Notes: generated by a model not told the origin, from the sequence alone. DNA of 40,518 bases from an uncultured Clostridia bacterium (GCA_945482995.1 CALYRM010000009.1:1-40518); one strand, 5' to 3'. Numbered from the stretch's first letter, positions 18,242 through 28,288 are shown. Translations and numbers: made by a program.

Positions 18242-21204
18242 TGGCATACAGCAGTATTCAGCTTAAGAATCGTAAAAGAGAAGTATTATCTAATTTCAAG
18301 GGAGTTGACGCGGCAAGTCCTGTTTATGCTGTCGATAAGGCAAGAGCTACGGCTATGCGTAACTTTATAGCTGAAAACGGAAGTAATCACAAACGCCCGG
18401 GATGGCGACAAATAGCACGGTTCAAGGATTCTAACGACAACGACCAAGCAATCAACGGATATTTTAAATTCACAATCAACAAACAAGAGTACCACATTGT
18501 ATATGCAGGGACTACTTTTTATATTTACGACAACTCTACCAATAACTTTGTGAATATACAAGAAAGAATGGATATGTCTATCGACAACGCATTCGACACG
18601 ACTCGACTTGTCGATCGTCCTATACAAATGTTTGTATATGGTGAAAGAGCGTATTTCATTGGCTGTGGTGATTTTTTGGTGTTTGACAATAGCAAAGGCA
18701 CACCTGAACTAAGACGGTTGTACAATGACGAGATAGCGTATATCCCGAGAACAACAACTAATATTAGCCCGAACGAAAACGAAGTAAACGCAGACAATCA
18801 ACCTATCCTATACGGCGAGAGAAAGACCGACCGAGATGTGAATGCTCTGTCGAAATGGCGGTATAACGAACTAATCGGAAGCGAACAAGCAACCGAAACG
18901 ACACTTCGCACCTATACTCTCGATACTGACAATGTCGATTTGGGGAGCATTACAGTTGAGCTTGACGATTACGATGCAGATACAGGCAAGATTAATCACC
19001 ATACGCTAAAGCAAGGCGATGCAACGGCAGATTGGATCGTGAATGAAGCAGTAATACAAGATCGTCGCCCAGTCGTTGGTGACGATTTAGCCGGGAAAAC
19101 GTTGCAGTTTGACACTGACATTAATAGCCTTGGCACGCTTCGTTGGTACGGATTGCTATTATCAACGGAGAATACTAAGCTTTATCTACAGGAAGAAACG
19201 AGCAATTGGGATAAAGTATTCTTAAATTTACAAATAAAGAAAGGTGAGACAGTTACCACTAAGACTATTGGCTATGCCTATCGTTCTTCTTGGCTGGCTC
19301 GCTATACAATGGTATGGTATGATGAAGCTAAAAATGGCATCGGGGTTGATGCACACAATAAAAATGTTGTTACTTTTGCAGATACGAATGGACTGAAAAT
19401 GCTCGGTATACATGCTGACGGACTTTCGGGGCTTGCATTTGAGCTTATAGAGTTTGGTGGAACCAAATGGGGTTATGTAGACTATTATAGCGGTCAAATC
19501 GCTTTCAAGAAGCCAGTGCATACCATCCAGGGAGAATCTAACATTCGAGTGAAGTTTGCAAAGACTGACGAGAAATCCGCAGAGAACATACTTCGCTGTC
19601 GATTCGGTACATACTTCGGCACGAACGGAAACGCAAACACATTGTTTTTATCGGGGAATGAAGACGTACCCAATATGGACTTTTGGAGCGAAACGGAAAA
19701 TTTCAACTATTTTCCGAGTGGAAACTGTTGCGCCGTCGGAACGCCAAACACGGCAATCAAGGGCTATATGCGATTAGGGGATGATAGCCTTGCTATTCTT
19801 AAAGCCGAAAGCCGTTACGAACCTACACTTTACGTGAGGACAGGTGTTGCTCCATCGGTCGACGAAAACAACGTTATTAAGACAGGCTATTACTACACAA
19901 GAGGTAAATTTATAACCGAAGGAGCCGTTTCAGATAGTTCTTGCTGTATGCTTGCAGGAGACCCAATATTCTTGAGCAAGCAAGGCGTATTCGGAATAGT
20001 TATGACCGATAATGTAGCAGTCGAGGAACGTGTCGCTCGTGAAAGAAGCCGTTTTATCAATCCACTGTTAGCAAAGCACAAAAACCTATCAAAGGCTGTT
20101 GCCATTGTCTACGATAACCGATATTACCTTGCTATAGATGGCAATGTATACGTGGCGGATGCACGATACACGCATACAGCAAAGGGGGACATGCCCGATA
20201 CATTTAATTACGAGTGGTGGGTTTGGGACAACTGTCCTGTGCGTGATTGGTACGAAATAGAAGGTGAACTCTGTTTCGGGACGGATGACGGACGAATTTG
20301 CCTATTTGACAAAGAATTTACCGACCGTAAATATGAATCGCTTGGAGCACCGACTGTAGATATAGAGAATAATTATCTTTACTACGATACCACATGCGGA
20401 ACCACATTAGCGGACGGCGATCTGTGCTATGTTAAGGGTAACCTATACCGACTGCTTAACATTAGCTCAAATAATAACGAAATCACCTTTGACGAGTCAA
20501 TGCTCGGTCTCATCCATGCCGGCATGGTAGTGTATGCCGACAATGTTGGTACTTCGGGCTTGGAGCTTGATACAAAATATATAATCAACAACATTGATGC
20601 TGCGGAGCTATGCCTCACGCTATCAAAAGAGGACGGAACGGAAGTCAAGATAAACGGCGGTGGATTTAGGTTATTATGCCCGATTGATGGCGAAATTATG
20701 AGGGCTTGCTTCGTGCTTGGTGATGACGGCGAAATGCACTTGCAAGTCAGAAATAAGGACACGAACGAGTTATATCAACTCGCTATTTATGACGGGAATG
20801 CGTTATCTGCCACGCTCTACAAGTATTACTGCGATAATGTTGTAGCGGAATGGTATTCGCCTGTCCTCGATATGGGCACGAATGACTTCATAAAACAACT
20901 ACAAAAGCTAACCATTGCGACCGAGCAAATAACGAACGGTCGAATTACATTCGGCTGGGAAACCAAGAGTGCATCAACTCTTGTGGACATGGATGCAAAG
21001 GGGCTTGATGTATTCGATTTTAGCAATCTCAATTTTGCTAAATTTGCTTTTGATACAGGCTTCTCATCCTCGTATAGCCGTGATGTGAAAGCCGATTTTA
21101 ACTTTATTTTATTTAGATTTATATCCGACAACGACTGCGACTGTTCTGTCTATAGCTTCACTATCACCTACAAGATTAACCGTCAGAACAAAGGAGTATT
21201 TTAA
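18241..21204 (+). CDS. Large tail/hub structural protein
   Basis: 987 aa beta-rich; late operon position. Confidence 0.65.
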   Translation: MAYSSIQLKNRKREVLSNFKGVDAASPVYAVDKARATAMRNFIAENGSNHKRPGWRQIARFKDSNDNDQAINGYFKFTINKQEYHIVYAGTTFYIYDNSTNNFVNIQERMDMSIDNAFDTTRLVDRPIQMFVYGERAYFIGCGDFLVFDNSKGTPELRRLYNDEIAYIPRTTTNISPNENEVNADNQPILYGERKTDRDVNALSKWRYNELIGSEQATETTLRTYTLDTDNVDLGSITVELDDYDADTGKINHHTLKQGDATADWIVNEAVIQDRRPVVGDDLAGKTLQFDTDINSLGTLRWYGLLLSTENTKLYLQEETSNWDKVFLNLQIKKGETVTTKTIGYAYRSSWLARYTMVWYDEAKNGIGVDAHNKNVVTFADTNGLKMLGIHADGLSGLAFELIEFGGTKWGYVDYYSGQIAFKKPVHTIQGESNIRVKFAKTDEKSAENILRCRFGTYFGTNGNANTLFLSGNEDVPNMDFWSETENFNYFPSGNCCAVGTPNTAIKGYMRLGDDSLAILKAESRYEPTLYVRTGVAPSVDENNVIKTGYYYTRGKFITEGAVSDSSCCMLAGDPIFLSKQGVFGIVMTDNVAVEERVARERSRFINPLLAKHKNLSKAVAIVYDNRYYLAIDGNVYVADARYTHTAKGDMPDTFNYEWWVWDNCPVRDWYEIEGELCFGTDDGRICLFDKEFTDRKYESLGAPTVDIENNYLYYDTTCGTTLADGDLCYVKGNLYRLLNISSNNNEITFDESMLGLIHAGMVVYADNVGTSGLELDTKYIINNIDAAELCLTLSKEDGTEVKINGGGFRLLCPIDGEIMRACFVLGDDGEMHLQVRNKDTNELYQLAIYDGNALSATLYKYYCDNVVAEWYSPVLDMGTNDFIKQLQKLTIATEQITNGRITFGWETKSASTLVDMDAKGLDVFDFSNLNFAKFAFDTGFSSSYSRDVKADFNFILFRFISDNDCDCSVYSFTITYKINRQNKGVF

Positions 21205-21815
21205 TGATTAACAAAACTACCGAAGAACAACGCAATAAGATCCGTAGGGCTACAGTAATAACGATGCCCGACCGTCCAAGCGAACGTGGAATTAAAGCGG
21301 ACGCTATCAAGAATGCACTTTCCACACCGATTTGCGGAAAAGAGAACTCAGTACTTGCCGAGTTAGATCGAGTGATTGACGAAGCTAACGGCATTCTAAC
21401 TCCATTGTCCGAAACGGTATCAGCGTTAGACGAGGAATACGACAACGCCTATATACTTGATAGTACCTCAATTCCGACAGCTATAGCCTACGAAATTGGC
21501 AAGGATAAAACATATTCGGTTGTGGCTGGCTCGTCACTTGCTGTAACTGTTCCTGAAATGAGACAAGGCAACCGAGCAGGATTAAATTGGACGATGCCTA
21601 CACCTTCCACAATAACGTTTACGAACAACACAGGCTGCAATCTTATCGTGCGAGCCGAACAAGGAGTGTATAAAACTATTGCAAGTGGTGAAAGTGCGGA
21701 GATACTTCTATCTTATGCCTCAAATATCGCTGCGGTTAAGTTGCAAACGCTTGTTTATCACGATGGGCAAGAGGCAATTTTGTTAATAACCAGAGTACAT
21801 AATGTTGCGCTATGA
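21204..21815 (+). CDS. Virion structural protein (putative)
   Basis: 203 aa, late operon. Confidence 0.55.
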   Translation: MINKTTEEQRNKIRRATVITMPDRPSERGIKADAIKNALSTPICGKENSVLAELDRVIDEANGILTPLSETVSALDEEYDNAYILDSTSIPTAIAYEIGKDKTYSVVAGSSLAVTVPEMRQGNRAGLNWTMPTPSTITFTNNTGCNLIVRAEQGVYKTIASGESAEILLSYASNIAAVKLQTLVYHDGQEAILLITRVHNVAL

Positions 21816-22786
21816 AGAGTATTTTTGCGATAAAGAAAGATATACTCTTGAGAATAATCGAGGCGAGCAAGAACTATGAACGACCAGTAGAAAATGGTGA
21901 ACCTATTGATTTGTTAGTAGAAGGCTCGGTCATTTTGGAGCTTCTGCAATGCGGTTATATAATCCGACTGCCCAAGACTGACATTCCAACATTGGAATGG
22001 AAGGAAAGCGACTATGCTTATGTGAATGTTCTTGTGTTGCCGAAAGTCAAGGACACCTTCGACAAGATAATGCAGTCAACACGAATTGACGATGTACATA
22101 TTAGACCATTCGCTCCATTTGCTTCCGATATAGCTATAAACGACCTCGTAACGCTCAAAGCAGTGGGCATAATGCACATCAGGGTAATGGGTGATATTTA
22201 CGCGGATATGCACTTGCAAGCCACTATTTTACGCACTATGCCGTATGAGATGACACTCGACGCAGTGGTCGGAGACCATTCCGAGCTTAGACCTGCCGAA
22301 GTTGTTGGAATAACGGCAAATCAAGTTGTGAAAACCATTGACACCTTAGAAACCAATCTTCTGACTCTTTATGGCGTTTCAATCGTGCAGACAACTAATA
22401 TTAATGACGAAGCAACCCTTGATGCAGCAGTTACAAGCGGAATAACACTAATCAAGGACGTTATTATCGACCTACATGGCGTTATGCATCGAATAGTTGT
22501 CTATCCGTTCAATATAAAGCAAAACCACGAAATTGAATTGAGATTCCGAATGGATCCACGCCAAGCGAAGTACATGAAGATAAGCCAATTGCTATCCTTG
22601 AGCAAAACACCTCTTGCCTATGACGAAGTTTGTGTTGAGGGATTGCAATGCTCAGGCACCTTCCTCGCAAGTTGCTCAGGCGAATTGAGTGTAAATAGAA
22701 GTGCTTTGTGGTTTGATTATGCGGAATGCTCGTTTGAGGAAATAGAAAACAAAACGTTTAGCGAACTGAGAAGAATTACAGTTTGA
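21812..22786 (+). CDS. Virion structural protein (putative)
   Basis: 324 aa, ATGA overlap with preceding gene. Confidence 0.55.
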   Translation: MKSIFAIKKDILLRIIEASKNYERPVENGEPIDLLVEGSVILELLQCGYIIRLPKTDIPTLEWKESDYAYVNVLVLPKVKDTFDKIMQSTRIDDVHIRPFAPFASDIAINDLVTLKAVGIMHIRVMGDIYADMHLQATILRTMPYEMTLDAVVGDHSELRPAEVVGITANQVVKTIDTLETNLLTLYGVSIVQTTNINDEATLDAAVTSGITLIKDVIIDLHGVMHRIVVYPFNIKQNHEIELRFRMDPRQAKYMKISQLLSLSKTPLAYDEVCVEGLQCSGTFLASCSGELSVNRSALWFDYAECSFEEIENKTFSELRRITV

Positions 22787-22811
22787 AATATTTAAAAAGG
22801 AGATATAAATT

Positions 22812-23357
22812 ATGTCATTTACAAAATACGGAAAAGCGCTCTTACTTAAAAGTTTTTTTGGCAAAATCAAAGACCAATCCCAAAATCTTTACGTATGCTT
22901 ACTAACTTCGGTCAACAGTATATCTGACACAGTAGATGGATGTACAGGTTTTGAGGAAGTATCAAAAACTACAATTGTCAATGAAACGAGTTATCCTAAT
23001 GGTTATGCTCGTCAACCGCTCGTAAAGTGGATTTCTAATGGTAGTTATGGTAATTATGAAACTGTGTTTGGGGATCCAGCCGAAGGAACAGGTGAAGATG
23101 CAGGTCGAATTGTTATCAAGAATACTGTACCTATTGAGTTCCCCGAAAACTACAACGAAGTCCTTGACCAGAATGTAAACCTCAACAACGGACAACCTAT
23201 CCAATATTTCGGTATTGTGGATAAAGAAACAGACGGAAACCTTGTTGCTTATTGGGATTTAAAGTTAAATGCGATAACTGTAACCGCGAACGATGCAATC
23301 AAGCCGACTATACGTGCAGGCAAAATGGTTTTCCGTTCAGCAGCCGATACGGAGTAA
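22812..23357 (+). CDS. Tail appendage/fibre-associated protein
   Basis: 181 aa, MSFTKYGKALLLKSFFGK...; just upstream of receptor-binding gene. Confidence 0.5.
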   Translation: MSFTKYGKALLLKSFFGKIKDQSQNLYVCLLTSVNSISDTVDGCTGFEEVSKTTIVNETSYPNGYARQPLVKWISNGSYGNYETVFGDPAEGTGEDAGRIVIKNTVPIEFPENYNEVLDQNVNLNNGQPIQYFGIVDKETDGNLVAYWDLKLNAITVTANDAIKPTIRAGKMVFRSAADTE

Positions 23358-23363
23358 TGTTGT

Positions 23364-23753
23364 ATGACGGAAACCTCAAACTATGGACTAAAAAAAGCGG
23401 AGTTAGGGGATAGAATTAACGATTTTATCCCCGAAAATGCCTTAAACCTCGATACAATCGATTCTGAGCTTAAAACTCACGCTGACAGCATTGCACTGCT
23501 CATGCCAATCAAAGTAACTAATGCCGTTCCGACATGGACGGTAGATACTACCTATCCCGAATTTGCATTTCGTGGTACGATTGCCGTAGCTGGAGCAACA
23601 GCGACAATGCGACCAGAGGTTATCTTTGGCAATGCAGAGGCGTTGTCGGGCAATTACGCTGCGGTTTGTGAAAGTGGTGCAGGTGTGGTTTATATCTACG
23701 CCAAAACTAACGACAATATAACCATTCCTTTGGTGGTGGTACACAAGGAGTAA
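23364..23753 (+). CDS. Tail fibre-associated protein (putative)
   Basis: 129 aa in tail cluster. Confidence 0.5.
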   Translation: MTETSNYGLKKAELGDRINDFIPENALNLDTIDSELKTHADSIALLMPIKVTNAVPTWTVDTTYPEFAFRGTIAVAGATATMRPEVIFGNAEALSGNYAAVCESGAGVVYIYAKTNDNITIPLVVVHKE

Positions 23754-23755
23754 AT

Positions 23756-26035
23756 ATGATAGGACGGACTAATGTGGGTGGCGGTGGTAAATCCGCACCA
23801 AAATTGCAGGATAAAAGCATTACAGCTTCAGGTACATACATTCCCGATGCTGGGTATGACGGTTTTAGTAAAATTACAGCTTCTTTCAACGAAAGCGAAG
23901 AATTATCAAACCTACGGAAACTGATTGACGGAACAGCAACAACGCTTACTATACCCTCAAATGTGACGAAAGTCAAAGCATATCTTTGTTGGCAATCTTC
24001 ATCTTCGACAACGCTCGTTGCGGTGGATTTGGGTTCAGTAACAACGATTGAACGTGATGCTTTCTATAATAACCAAGCAATCGAGATCAAGGAAGAAGAG
24101 GTTGATGGAGTTAAATACTTTCCTCGTGGCGTTTCAAATATCGGTGATTATGCGTTTTATTACGCAGGCTACAACAAGCGTTCCAAAAATGTAATGGTAT
24201 TGCATCCAACAGCACCAGCAACGATTGGGCAATATGCTTTCCAATACGGCAATATAGCTAAGGTCAAAGGCACCTATCAATCAATCGGCAACTACGCTTT
24301 TCAAAATTGCAATGTTAATGAAACGGACATTACAGTCAATGGCTTGATTGGCAATTACGCCTTTCAAGCTTGCCCAATAACAAAAGCAAAGGTCGATTGC
24401 AAGGGGCTTGGCAGTTACGCTTTGAATATATCCAATACAAACTTCAAGAGTTTAACCCTCAAGGTATCTGGTGCAATAAACTCAAATGCTCTTGATAATT
24501 GTCAGTACCTTGAAGAGTTTACTTTGGACGAATCATCGGTAATAACAGGCACATTGGGCAACTACGCCTTTCGTGGCTTAGGTGCACGTCGTAGTGGTAC
24601 AAATACCCTTAAGTTGGATTTTAGCAAAAGTACATTTACTACGATTGGCAGTTATGCATTTTATCCGAGTAGTACGTCATATCCAATGCACAATATGCAA
24701 ATAATATTGCCTAACAGCGTTGTCACAGTTAATTCTAATGCTTTCCAATACCTCAAGGACAGCATAATCGAATTTACATCAGAGAAGGCTCCAACGATAT
24801 CGGCAACAAGCACATTCGGAAATCTAACCAATGTATATGTGTTGTGCCCGGCAAATAGTATAAACGACTACCGAACTAAGCCGAATTTCACCACTATTGC
24901 AGCGAACATTAGAGGTAAAGCCACGGAACTTGCAACGTTGCCCGAGTTGAATGCGGAAGGCTATGAACTGACTTGGTATCACGACATGGCTTTAACAAAT
25001 CCAGTAACGGCAGACGATGTTATCAGCGAAACAGAAACCTATTACTGCACCGCAGCTGAAACAAAGGTCGGTTACTTGATCAAATATTCCGAGCTTAACT
25101 GCAAAATTCATATCACTGACAAGAACGGAAATGTATATCTTAATGGGTTTGGTGTCCGTTTAGGCACCGAACTAACTCTTAATGTTACAGCAAATGAGGG
25201 CACGCCATATCCGTATACATTGACAGTAAATGGCGTTACATTCAATGCAGGTGACACCTACACCGTCGGAGAGGCTGACGTTTCAATAACGGCCATTTAT
25301 TGGGATAACGTCAATGTACCACTCAATCCGAACTTCGCAGAAAACTCTTGGGAAATGATTAAGTTAGGTTGCCAACTCGGTCTTGCATCGCAGCTTTGGA
25401 ATATTGGAGACTCGAAGCCCTTTATCTCAAAGAGTGGTAAAAACTACACTTTGCGTATAGCGGATATGACAGCAGGCAGGTACAATCTCGCAGATGGTAG
25501 CGGAACAACAAATGGCGTTCTCGAATTTGTGGAGTGTTACAATCTCAATGGAACTACAAGTTGGACAATAAACAGCTCAAGCAAAGAAGGATATTACACA
25601 GGTGGTGGCTACGCAATGTCCGATATGGCAAACAAATGGTTGGTGGACATATTTAACGACCTGCCAGATGACATACAGGCAGCAATCAGTGAAATCACAC
25701 TCAATGAATACAGCTATACTTCCCCCTCTCCTCGTTTGGGGAATCACAAGCTATTCTTACCTGCCGAAACGGAAATGTTCGATGCAAGACACTATTCCGC
25801 AGAGGGCTATAAATCAGGATGTCCTAAATATGCGCAGTTTGGGTATTACGCTGAAAACAACACGAATGCCGCAAGAATTAAAAAGAATATTGGCAGTACA
25901 AGCGGTCGTTACTATTGGCTTCGCTCGCCGTTTTCAGGTGACGACTCCAGTTTCTGCGTTGTTAACAGTAATGGTAGTTACAGCTACGGCCACGCCGGCT
26001 ATACCAGCGGCGTGGCTCCCTGCTTTGCAATCTAA
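23756..26035 (+). CDS. DGR target protein: LRR (BspA-like) tail fibre/receptor-binding protein with C-terminal C-type-lectin-like (DUF6273-like) variable domain
   Basis: Repeated IGxYAFxx units; C-terminus YYWLRSPFSGDDSSFCVVNSNGSYSYGHAGYTSGVAPCFAI contains VR. Confidence 0.9.
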   Translation: MIGRTNVGGGGKSAPKLQDKSITASGTYIPDAGYDGFSKITASFNESEELSNLRKLIDGTATTLTIPSNVTKVKAYLCWQSSSSTTLVAVDLGSVTTIERDAFYNNQAIEIKEEEVDGVKYFPRGVSNIGDYAFYYAGYNKRSKNVMVLHPTAPATIGQYAFQYGNIAKVKGTYQSIGNYAFQNCNVNETDITVNGLIGNYAFQACPITKAKVDCKGLGSYALNISNTNFKSLTLKVSGAINSNALDNCQYLEEFTLDESSVITGTLGNYAFRGLGARRSGTNTLKLDFSKSTFTTIGSYAFYPSSTSYPMHNMQIILPNSVVTVNSNAFQYLKDSIIEFTSEKAPTISATSTFGNLTNVYVLCPANSINDYRTKPNFTTIAANIRGKATELATLPELNAEGYELTWYHDMALTNPVTADDVISETETYYCTAAETKVGYLIKYSELNCKIHITDKNGNVYLNGFGVRLGTELTLNVTANEGTPYPYTLTVNGVTFNAGDTYTVGEADVSITAIYWDNVNVPLNPNFAENSWEMIKLGCQLGLASQLWNIGDSKPFISKSGKNYTLRIADMTAGRYNLADGSGTTNGVLEFVECYNLNGTTSWTINSSSKEGYYTGGGYAMSDMANKWLVDIFNDLPDDIQAAISEITLNEYSYTSPSPRLGNHKLFLPAETEMFDARHYSAEGYKSGCPKYAQFGYYAENNTNAARIKKNIGSTSGRYYWLRSPFSGDDSSFCVVNSNGSYSYGHAGYTSGVAPCFAI
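25918..26029 (+). repeat. DGR variable region (VR), 112 bp
   Basis: Aligned at constant offset 616 to TR 26534-26645; 9 mismatches, all where TR has A. Confidence 0.96.
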
Positions 26036-26048
26036 AATCAATAATATC

Positions 26049-26068
26049 GCCCTGCGATAAAGCAGGGC
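26049..26068. promoter_or_regulatory. DGR target-site hairpin/cruciform downstream of VR
   Basis: GCCCTGC-GATAAA-GCAGGGC perfect 7-bp inverted repeat 20 bp after VR. Confidence 0.8.
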
Positions 26069-26083
26069 AGAAAGGAGAATAGC

Positions 26084-26512
26084 GTGTCGCAAGTAAGAAT
26101 AAGAGAAAGGCACGACAGCAAGATTTTGTTTGTCGATACCGCCCGTGAGTTGGTTATCCACACCATACAATATTGCAGAAAATTCCCTAAATCTGCGATG
26201 TTTTTTATCACAAAGGACATTGTGGATACAAGCAGGGCTATTTACAAGAATGTCGCTTGTGCGCAGGCAATATTCCCGAAAACAGCGCAAGATGTCGAGT
26301 TGAGAGCAAGGTTCTTGAAGCCTGTTCTCGGCTTGATTGATACGCTCGATTGCTTTCTCGGCATCGCCAAAGAATTGTACGGCAACCTTTCCGACAAGAA
26401 CGGCAAACCGCAAATATCGGACTATGGTTGGGTGCATTGGGGCGAACTTATGAACAAGGAAAGCAACTATATAAAAAAGGTTTTAACGAGTGATGAAAAT
26501 ATCACTTTTTAG
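26084..26512 (+). CDS. avd: DGR accessory variability determinant (Avd-like four-helix protein), GTG start
   Basis: 142-aa helical ORF between VR and TR, upstream of RT, standard DGR order. Confidence 0.82.
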   Translation: MSQVRIRERHDSKILFVDTARELVIHTIQYCRKFPKSAMFFITKDIVDTSRAIYKNVACAQAIFPKTAQDVELRARFLKPVLGLIDTLDCFLGIAKELYGNLSDKNGKPQISDYGWVHWGELMNKESNYIKKVLTSDENITF

Positions 26513-26533
26513 AATAGTGCATACACCGCAACC

Positions 26534-26645
26534 GCTTCGCTCGCCGTTTTCAGGTGACGACTCCAATTTCTGCGTTGTTAACAGTAATGGTAGTTACAAC
26601 AACGGCAACGCCAACAATACCAACGGCGTGGCTCCCTGATTTGCA
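26534..26645 (+). ncRNA. DGR template repeat (TR), 112 bp
   Basis: Near-identical to VR; adenine-rich (27 A by manual count), AAY-codon phased; lies between avd and RT. Confidence 0.96.
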
Positions 26646-26863
26646 TTTTATAGTTCGACAAAGTAGCCACTGGCGAAATCATAACTTTTGCAAAGGGGTG
26701 TATGCTTCTTTCAGCCCGTGAGGTCTGACAAACGAGTAGCGTGGTTTGCTCGGTTGAACGCTTCTTGCATTGCGGAAGTGATGGCTCCATCCGTTTAATG
26801 ACCGATGTAACTGCAACCATACCCATCCCGACACCAGTCGCACACGCTACACATTTTTAATCA

Positions 26864-28003
26864 ATGGACAGCAATAAAAGAAGAGAATTACGATACCAAC
26901 GGAGAAAGGCAAAGCGAGAACAAAAACTTGCTGAACGAAGGGCAAAGTATGATGACTTTGATAAGGTCTTTACATTCGATAACTTATGGCAGAGTTACAA
27001 GCGGTGCAGGCGTGGTGTGGCTTGGAAAACAAGCACACAAAAGGTAATGAACAAGCCAATTACAACGCTTGCAAGTCTTTATATAAAGCTACACAATGGC
27101 ACTTATAAAAGCCGTGGATTCTACTGCTTCACCATCGTAGAGAGAGGCAAAGAACGAAAGATAAAAAGCGTTCATATTACGGAACGCATCGTGCAAGGTT
27201 GCTTGTGTGATTTTTCGATAATACCAATGTTTACAGCTTCGCTCATCTACGACAACGGAGCGTGTATGAGGGGCAAAGGAATAGATTTCGCCAAAGACCG
27301 AACCAATCGGCACTTGCAAGAGTTCTATCGTTCAAAGAACAGTAATGATGGATATGTGCTTGTAATGGATTTTCATTCCTACTTTGACCTTATAGTTCAC
27401 GATGTCGTGCGAGAGATTGTAACAGCTTGTTATACGGATAGCAGAATAATCAAGCTATACATGCATTTCGTTGATATGTTCGGTTCAATAGGTTTAGGGC
27501 TTGGCTCGCAAATATCGCAAATAACAGCAATTCGCTATCCTGCGAGTATAGATGCCTATATCAAGCAAGTGCTACACATTCAATGGTACGCTCGGTATAT
27601 GGATGATAGTTACCTTATACATGAAAGCAAGGACTATTTGAACGCTTGCAAGGTGCAAATTGGGCGACTTTGTGAAGGGCTTGGTATTGAACTGAACAAA
27701 AAGAAAACTCAAATCGTCAAGATGCGCAGAGGGTTCAAATTCCTAAAACAGCGGTTTATATTGACGGACACAGGGAAGGTATTGCGAATACCGACTAAAG
27801 AAAGCGAAAGACGAATGCGAAGAAAGCTGAAAGTTTTTGCTCGGTGGATAGATTCAGGCAAGATGACAAGCGAACAATGTGCTATGTCCTACCAAACTTG
27901 GAAATCGCATCTAATTAAATCGAATGTGCATTATCGACTAAACGAAATGGACAAACGATACAAAACAATGATACAAAGTCTAAATCAAAAAAGAGAGGTA
28001 TAG
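26864..28003 (+). CDS. DGR reverse transcriptase
   Basis: RT catalytic motif ARYMDDSYLI, LGLGSQISQITA motif, adjacent TR. Confidence 0.95.
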   Translation: MDSNKRRELRYQRRKAKREQKLAERRAKYDDFDKVFTFDNLWQSYKRCRRGVAWKTSTQKVMNKPITTLASLYIKLHNGTYKSRGFYCFTIVERGKERKIKSVHITERIVQGCLCDFSIIPMFTASLIYDNGACMRGKGIDFAKDRTNRHLQEFYRSKNSNDGYVLVMDFHSYFDLIVHDVVREIVTACYTDSRIIKLYMHFVDMFGSIGLGLGSQISQITAIRYPASIDAYIKQVLHIQWYARYMDDSYLIHESKDYLNACKVQIGRLCEGLGIELNKKKTQIVKMRRGFKFLKQRFILTDTGKVLRIPTKESERRMRRKLKVFARWIDSGKMTSEQCAMSYQTWKSHLIKSNVHYRLNEMDKRYKTMIQSLNQKREV

Positions 28004-28006
28004 AGT

Positions 28007-28288
28007 ATGAGTAATGATTATTTACATTTTGCGGATAAAGAACAAGAGCCAATTAGGGAGCCAGTCGAAGTAATCGGTGAACCCTACGTTGACGGAAGCG
28101 GAACTAGACACGACAACCTATTGCACTACAAGGCAAGCAATGGCTGTAAGATTGTCTGTAGCGATGGAAGCGTTTACGAGGACGCAGTGGTATTTAAAGA
28201 TAGCGGATTGCGATTCTACGAAACCGAAGAACCAATCGAAGAAAATGAGGAAATTGAAAATGGAACCGACAGTCGAAACAATATGTAA
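28007..28288 (+). CDS. Hypothetical protein
   Basis: 93-aa ORF after RT with RBS agagaggt. Confidence 0.65.
   Translation: MSNDYLHFADKEQEPIREPVEVIGEPYVDGSGTRHDNLLHYKASNGCKIVCSDGSVYEDAVVFKDSGLRFYETEEPIEENEEIENGTDSRNNM

Noticed and set aside
25602-26060. 152-aa alternate-frame ORF over the VR
   Set aside because: Overlaps the clearly real DGR target gene in another frame, with no SD and unnatural composition.
26578-26826. Minus-strand ORF antisense to TR
   Set aside because: Shadow ORF over TR and the noncoding spacer; no RBS or protein-like features.
26864-28003. RT as a group II intron or retron component
   Set aside because: Adenine-specific TR/VR pair, Avd-like gene and lack of maturase/intron structure point to a DGR.
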